Shown here: in pieces, positions 7,869 to 10,880 of the stretch
How the letters are laid out: each line of letters opens with the position of its first letter
Numbering within the stretch: position 1 is the stretch's first letter
Source of the DNA: an uncultured Ruminobacter sp.
GTDB lineage: Bacteria; Pseudomonadota; Gammaproteobacteria; Enterobacterales; Succinivibrionaceae
Direction of reading: 5' to 3'
Length of the DNA: 10,880 nucleotides
NCBI GenBank assembly: GCA_900767005.1
Contig: CAAFXL010000078.1
Coordinates: forward strand, 1-10,880
The notes under the pieces: generated by a model
The model's database searches: none
Told to the model about the DNA's origin: nothing
The model's input: only the letters and a program-made list of their open reading frames with translations
Program-made: the position numbers and the translations under genes

Positions 7869-8759
7869 TTAATGATCCCTACTTACAATATATGTAGCAA
7901 AATCCTTTAAAATTTGATTATTTGGAAGATCTTTAATTGCTTCAATTGCATCATTAGCAAGTTTCTTTGCATAATTTTGGGCATTCTCAAGTCCCATTAA
8001 ACGAGGATAAGTACTCTTATTCTCATCTTCATCAGAGCCTTGTGGTTTACCTAAAGTTTCAGTATCAGAAATAATATCTAATACATCATCCCAAACTTGG
8101 AAAGCAAGACCAATTGCTCTTGCATAAGTTGAAATTTTTTCTTTAATTTCTTCTGACACATTTTTAGTGCATAGTAGTCCCATTAAAGCTGCACTTTCAA
8201 TTAAGGCTCCAGTCTTATGACGATGCACGCATTCAAGTTCCTTTTGGCTAACTAGTTTGCCTTCAGCTTCAAGATCTAATTCTTGACCGCCACACATTCC
8301 CATGTGTCCGGCTCCTTTTGCCAAAACATTCATCATCTTTAACTGATTAGGAATTAAATCTTTATTTTTTAGATCTTTTGATAAAATCTCAAAAGCCATA
8401 GCTTGAAGACCGTCCCCTGCTAAAATTGCCTGAGCTTCCCCAAAAGCTACATGAACTGTAGGTTTACCACGTCTAAGTTCATCATTATCCATTGCTGGTA
8501 AATCATCATGAATTAAGGAATAAGCATGAATACACTCAATCGCACTTGCTCCCATATCAGCAAGTTCTTCATCGCCATTAAGCATTTTTGCAACATTATA
8601 AACTAAGAAAGGACGTACACGTTTGCCGCCAAGTAATACGCCATAACGCATTGCTTCATATAACTTTGGTGCGACATTTTCTGAAGCACTAAAATAATTT
8701 TCAAGGTATGAATTAACCCTTTCTTGAGCTAATTTAAGTGATTCCTTTAAATCTTTCAT
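7869..8759 (-). CDS. ispA: Farnesyl diphosphate synthase (geranyltranstransferase)
   Basis: Cytosolic prenyltransferase that adds isopentenyl diphosphate to dimethylallyl and geranyl diphosphate to make farnesyl diphosphate, the precursor of quinone side chains and undecaprenyl phosphate. It has 296 residues. Motifs in order: GGKRVRP (44-50), the first aspartate-rich motif D85-D-L-P-A-M-D91 followed by NDELRRG, GHMGMCGGQE (151-160), HKTGALI (181-187) and the second motif D224-D-V-L-D228. Tyr80, five residues before the first Asp, and the two-residue insertion in the first motif are the pattern of bacterial type II FPP synthases, which argues for a C15 product. AGAAGG lies five bases before the ATG. 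It follows xseB by 64 bases, which contain a hairpin, and is five bases ahead of dxs. Confidence 0.97.
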   Translation of the reverse strand: MKDLKESLKLAQERVNSYLENYFSASENVAPKLYEAMRYGVLLGGKRVRPFLVYNVAKMLNGDEELADMGASAIECIHAYSLIHDDLPAMDNDELRRGKPTVHVAFGEAQAILAGDGLQAMAFEILSKDLKNKDLIPNQLKMMNVLAKGAGHMGMCGGQELDLEAEGKLVSQKELECVHRHKTGALIESAALMGLLCTKNVSEEIKEKISTYARAIGLAFQVWDDVLDIISDTETLGKPQGSDEDENKSTYPRLMGLENAQNYAKKLANDAIEAIKDLPNNQILKDFATYIVSRDH

Positions 8760-8779
8760 AATTACCTTCTAAACTGCTT

Positions 8780-8805
8780 TTATTGGTCTTATTATTTACC
8801 AATAA
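8780..8805 (-). promoter_or_regulatory. Intercistronic hairpin between xseB and ispA
   Basis: TTATTGGT and ACCAATAA form a perfect eight-base inverted repeat around a ten-base AT-rich loop. On the minus strand it ends 20 bases before the ispA ATG, just upstream of its ribosome site, and is followed by AAGCAGTT rather than a T tract. That makes an intrinsic terminator unlikely. It could protect or cleave the mRNA between genes, or modulate ispA translation. Confidence 0.4.
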
Positions 8806-8823
8806 CAATTTATTTTTTATTAA

Positions 8824-9078
8824 TTAGTTATTCACATTAGTATCAGTTAAAGAAACTTGGGCATCTTGAACCTCAAGATTGCCATCTTGATTTTTTAGAA
8901 TTTCTTTAACTTTATTCTCAGCAAGCTTTAATTGCTTATCGCACTTATTAACATATTCCATGCCTTGAGTAAAAAACTTAATTTGGTCATCTAATGATAG
9001 ATCACCACGCTGAAGATTATTAACACAATCTTCTAAATTATGAAGCATTTCTTCAAAGCTCTTGTTTTCTTGTTCCAT
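8824..9078 (-). CDS. xseB: Exodeoxyribonuclease VII small subunit
   Basis: Small subunit of exonuclease VII; several copies bind each XseA to form the nuclease that degrades single-stranded DNA from both ends. It has 84 residues, typical for XseB. The family core is plain: SFEEMLHNLEDCVNNLQRGDLSLDD (about residues 8-32), followed by a second helix with FFTQGMEYVNKCDKQLKLAENKV, forming the expected helical hairpin. The C-terminal tail (from about residue 69) is acidic and asparagine-rich, probably disordered. It is the first gene of the minus-strand run xseB-ispA-dxs-yajQ-ampG and has a good sigma70-type promoter upstream. The ribosome site is modest (TAGG). xseA is not in the window. Confidence 0.95.
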   Translation of the reverse strand: MEQENKSFEEMLHNLEDCVNNLQRGDLSLDDQIKFFTQGMEYVNKCDKQLKLAENKVKEILKNQDGNLEVQDAQVSLTDTNVNN

Positions 9079-9119
9079 AAATAAAACCTATTTAAAAATC
9101 TTTAAAGGCTAAATAACTA

Positions 9120-9148
9120 TTGCATATGAATAATATTCACCTTAAGAT
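9120..9148 (+). promoter_or_regulatory. Candidate promoter for panE-yajL
   Basis: TTGCAT (9120-9125), a 17-base spacer and TAAGAT (9143-9148) form a weak sigma70-like promoter. Its start point would lie about 20 bases before the panE ATG, leaving room for the AGGGA ribosome site. It overlaps the divergent xseB promoter, so the two may compete. TATATT or TATTAT slightly downstream are alternative -10 elements but lack a -35. Confidence 0.35.
9127..9139. repeat. 13-base dyad between divergent promoters
   Basis: TGAATA A TATTCA is a perfect inverted repeat with six-base arms and a one-base centre. It covers the xseB -10 hexamer and lies in the spacer of the panE candidate promoter. The position suits an operator controlling both directions, but AT-rich DNA makes such dyads by chance and no regulator gene is adjacent. 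Confidence 0.35.
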
Positions 9149-9159
9149 TATATTATCAA
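9130..9159 (-). promoter_or_regulatory. Predicted sigma70 promoter for the xseB-ispA-dxs-yajQ-ampG run
   Basis: On the minus strand, TTGATA (9159-9154) is separated by 18 bases from TATTAT (9135-9130); each hexamer matches consensus at five of six positions. Transcription would start near 9123, giving a leader of about 45 bases before xseB. It is the best-scoring promoter I can see by eye in the window. Confidence 0.6.
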
Positions 9160-9173
9160 AAGGGATATATTAA

Positions 9174-10082
9174 ATGAAAACAACTCATTTACCTAACTTA
9201 ACAATTATTGGTGCTGGTAGTATTGGTCTACTATATTTTCATTTACTAAAAAATACAAAAATTTTTAACTTATCTTTTTGTGATACTAGAATTAAGTATC
9301 AAAAAAAATTTTATACAAAGTTCACCATACCATATAAAAATACTATTTTAGCAAAAAATTCATACTTTTTTGCAAAAATCACCCCAAAAGATAAAATTAT
9401 CGATACGAATATCGTATTAATTACCGTTAAGGCCTATCAAGTAAAAAAGATTTGTGAAGAAATAAAACCTTATTTACCTAAAAAAGCTCTAGTAATTATC
9501 ATGTGTAATGGTATGGGAGCACAATTTGAGGCAAAAGAAATACTTAAAAATAATAAAGTATTCTTTGCAACCACCTCAAATGGATCAACCCATAAAAAAT
9601 ATCAGGTTTTTCATAATGGTTTTGGTGATACTTTTTTAGGCATAAATAATCATATTCTTCCTAAAATCTTAAAAATTTTGGTAAAAAGATTACCAAGAGC
9701 TTTTGTAACAATAGATATCAATAAAATTTTATATTCTAAACTTGCCATAAACGCCATCATTAACCCATTAACTGTAAAGTATCATTGTAAAAATGGGGAA
9801 CTAATTAATTATCCCGATAGCATTCAACAAATTGCTCAAGAAATTGCTATAATTTATAAAAAGTTAAAAATTAATTTAACCTTTGATGATATTTTTAATA
9901 ATGCTTTAAAGGTTATACAAAATACTCGAAATAACTACTCCTCAATGTATCAGGATTATGCCTTTAAACGTAAATCAGAAATTGATTACATTTTAGGTTT
10001 TCTAATTAAAAAAGCAGAGCTTTTTAATTTAGAAATTCCACATATTAAGGAGCTTTATAATTTTTTAAAAGGACAAGAATAA
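9174..10082 (+). CDS. panE: 2-Dehydropantoate 2-reductase (ketopantoate reductase)
   Basis: NADPH-dependent cytosolic enzyme that reduces 2-dehydropantoate to D-pantoate for pantothenate and coenzyme A synthesis (ApbA/PanE family). It has 302 residues. The N-terminal Rossmann domain has G13-A-G-S-I-G18. Further motifs are TVKAYQ with Lys86, CNGMG (111-115), the catalytic region YSKLAINAIINPLT with Lys189, Asn193 and Asn197, then CKNGEL, NYSSMYQD (Ser256/257) and EIDYILGF with Glu269. These align with E. coli Lys72, Lys176, Asn180, Asn184, Ser244 and Glu256, so it should be active. The gene is far more AT-rich than its neighbours (20 G+C in the 120 bases 9241-9360) and correspondingly rich in Lys, Ile and Asn. 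The start follows AGGGA at about eight bases. It ends one base before yajL. Confidence 0.93.
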   Translation: MKTTHLPNLTIIGAGSIGLLYFHLLKNTKIFNLSFCDTRIKYQKKFYTKFTIPYKNTILAKNSYFFAKITPKDKIIDTNIVLITVKAYQVKKICEEIKPYLPKKALVIIMCNGMGAQFEAKEILKNNKVFFATTSNGSTHKKYQVFHNGFGDTFLGINNHILPKILKILVKRLPRAFVTIDINKILYSKLAINAIINPLTVKYHCKNGELINYPDSIQQIAQEIAIIYKKLKINLTFDDIFNNALKVIQNTRNNYSSMYQDYAFKRKSEIDYILGFLIKKAELFNLEIPHIKELYNFLKGQE

Positions 10083-10083
10083 T

Positions 10084-10677
10084 ATGACAACTCAAAATGC
10101 CCCAAAGGCTCTTATCGTGGTTGCACCAGGTGCTGAAGAACTTGAACTTATTAGTATTCAAGACGTTTTATCACGTGGTGGCGTTAAAGTAATTTTAGGA
10201 GCTCTTAGTTATGAAGGTTCAACTTTAATTAAATGTGCTCATGGTACTCTTTTAAAGACTGATGCTCTTTTAAAAGATATTAATACTCTTGATATGGACG
10301 CGATTATTATCCCTGGTGGCTATCAAGGAGCACTTAATTGCCGTGATTCCCTACATCTAGGCAAAATCTTAAGAGCTCATAAAGCAGCTGGAAAACTAAT
10401 CGGTGCTATTTGTGCAGCACCTGGTTTTGTATTAACTGCTCATGGAATTTTAACTGAAAATATCGTAGCAACAGGGTATCCAGGAACTACCAAAGAAATC
10501 CCTAATGCAGATGAAAGTGTAGGCGTTATTAATGATGTTTATAATAACGTAATTACTGCAAAGGGTCCTGCTTATGGCATTGAGTTTGGTCTAGCTCTTC
10601 TTGCTACTCTAAAAGGCAAAGATGTAGCTCAAAAAGTTTCAGATGACATGCTCTATACTGAATTTAATCAAGCATAA
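10084..10677 (+). CDS. yajL: DJ-1/PfpI family protein YajL
   Basis: Cytosolic DJ-1 superfamily protein (older name ThiJ). E. coli YajL is linked to protection against oxidative and electrophile stress; chaperone, glyoxalase and deglycase activities have been proposed and the last is disputed. It has 197 residues. The nucleophile-elbow cysteine is Cys110 in IGAICAAPG, the conserved supporting glutamate is Glu18 in PGAEELE, and IIIPGGYQGA (74-83) and the late GPAYGIEFGLAL (161-172) match the family. The ATG is one base after the panE stop, with an AAGGA site inside panE, so the two are cotranscribed. It converges on thiI, as in E. coli, with a shared terminator between them. It is less AT-rich than panE. 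A role in thiamine synthesis is not supported. Confidence 0.92.
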   Translation: MTTQNAPKALIVVAPGAEELELISIQDVLSRGGVKVILGALSYEGSTLIKCAHGTLLKTDALLKDINTLDMDAIIIPGGYQGALNCRDSLHLGKILRAHKAAGKLIGAICAAPGFVLTAHGILTENIVATGYPGTTKEIPNADESVGVINDVYNNVITAKGPAYGIEFGLALLATLKGKDVAQKVSDDMLYTEFNQA

Positions 10678-10698
10678 TTAAACTTATCCACAAAAAAA

Positions 10699-10726
10699 GA
10701 ACCTATAGTTTAAAAGCTATAGGTTC
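10699..10726. terminator. Bidirectional intrinsic terminator between yajL and thiI
   Basis: GAACCTATAG and CTATAGGTTC form a perfect ten-base stem around an eight-base loop. On the minus strand it is followed at once by seven T (10698-10692), a strong intrinsic terminator for thiI. On the plus strand ATTAATTTT follows, a weaker tract that can still end the panE-yajL transcript. It lies 21 bases past the yajL stop and 50 past the thiI stop. Confidence 0.85.
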
Positions 10727-10776
10727 ATTAATTTTAAGAATACATCTTATTCTTTACTTATTCATTCTTTTCTTAA

Positions 10777-10880
10777 CTATTCTTCTTTTTGGCAACCACC
10801 GCTTCCTTTTGGTAATGGACGGTAAATCTTAACATTTAAAAAGCCTAATTCTCTAATATGCATAGCTTGCATTTTACTCA
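10777..10880 (-). CDS. thiI: tRNA 4-thiouridine synthase ThiI, C-terminal end (partial)
   Basis: Sulfurtransferase that makes 4-thiouridine at tRNA position 8 and supplies sulfur for the thiamine thiazole. Only the last 33 codons are visible: SKMQAMHIRELGFLNVKIYRP and then LPKGSGGCQKEE. The first part matches the end of the rhodanese-like domain of E. coli ThiI, which from memory finishes at NVKVYRP. The active-site cysteine (Cys456 in E. coli) should lie just beyond the right edge. The tail after YRP is 12 residues longer than in E. coli and has a Gly-Gly-Cys. Identification also rests on position: thiI converges on yajL in E. coli. A stand-alone rhodanese protein is the alternative. It ends in TAG and is followed by the terminator at 10699-10726. 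Confidence 0.8.
   Translation of the reverse strand, partial: SKMQAMHIRELGFLNVKIYRPLPKGSGGCQKEE

Noticed and set aside
8473..8505. Asp-to-Asn change just after the first aspartate-rich motif of IspA (AMDNDELRRG)
   Set aside because: The three required aspartates (85, 86, 91) are intact, and Asn at the next position is common among bacterial farnesyl diphosphate synthases.

Overview
The window is chromosomal housekeeping DNA from a low-GC gammaproteobacterium. Evidence for this is the gammaproteobacterial form of the Na+-translocating NADH:quinone reductase, clear similarity of every protein to Escherichia coli or Vibrio proteins, and a gene neighbourhood that in E. coli K-12 spans dxs to ampG. 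Hand counts give about 40% G+C in parts of nqrB and yajL and about 17% in part of panE. An AT-rich gut lineage such as Succinivibrionaceae would fit, but the sequence alone cannot settle the family. I see no transposase, integrase, tRNA, rRNA, CRISPR array or phage gene.

Layout. Positions 1-3914, minus strand: the first four genes of an nqr operon, read right to left as nqrA, nqrB, nqrC, nqrD; nqrD runs off the left edge, and nqrE and nqrF should lie beyond it. Positions 3915-4118: the largest non-coding gap (204 bases), with a candidate nqr promoter. Positions 4119-9078, minus strand: a tightly spaced run xseB, ispA, dxs, yajQ, ampG. Positions 9079-9173: a divergent promoter region containing a short dyad. 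Positions 9174-10677, plus strand: panE and yajL, one base apart. Positions 10699-10726: a hairpin that can terminate transcription from both sides. Positions 10777-10880, minus strand: the C-terminal end of thiI, which continues off the right edge. No gene-free stretch exceeds 300 bases.

How the genes work together. Nqr oxidises NADH, reduces ubiquinone and pumps Na+. Dxs makes DXP, the first intermediate of the non-mevalonate isoprenoid pathway and also a thiamine and pyridoxal precursor. IspA makes farnesyl diphosphate, which feeds quinone tails and undecaprenyl carriers. XseB is the small subunit of exonuclease VII, AmpG recycles cell-wall muropeptides, YajQ is a nucleotide/RNA-binding protein, PanE makes pantoate for coenzyme A, YajL is a DJ-1 family protein, and ThiI supplies sulfur for 4-thiouridine in tRNA and for thiamine.

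I did not find a convincing undescribed system. The observations most worth checking are the rearranged gene order (consistent with inversion of a thiI-yajL-panE block relative to E. coli), a Gly-Gly-Cys tail on ThiI, an apparent insertion in AmpG together with a short C-terminus, a dyad placed between divergent promoters, and the extreme AT-richness of panE.
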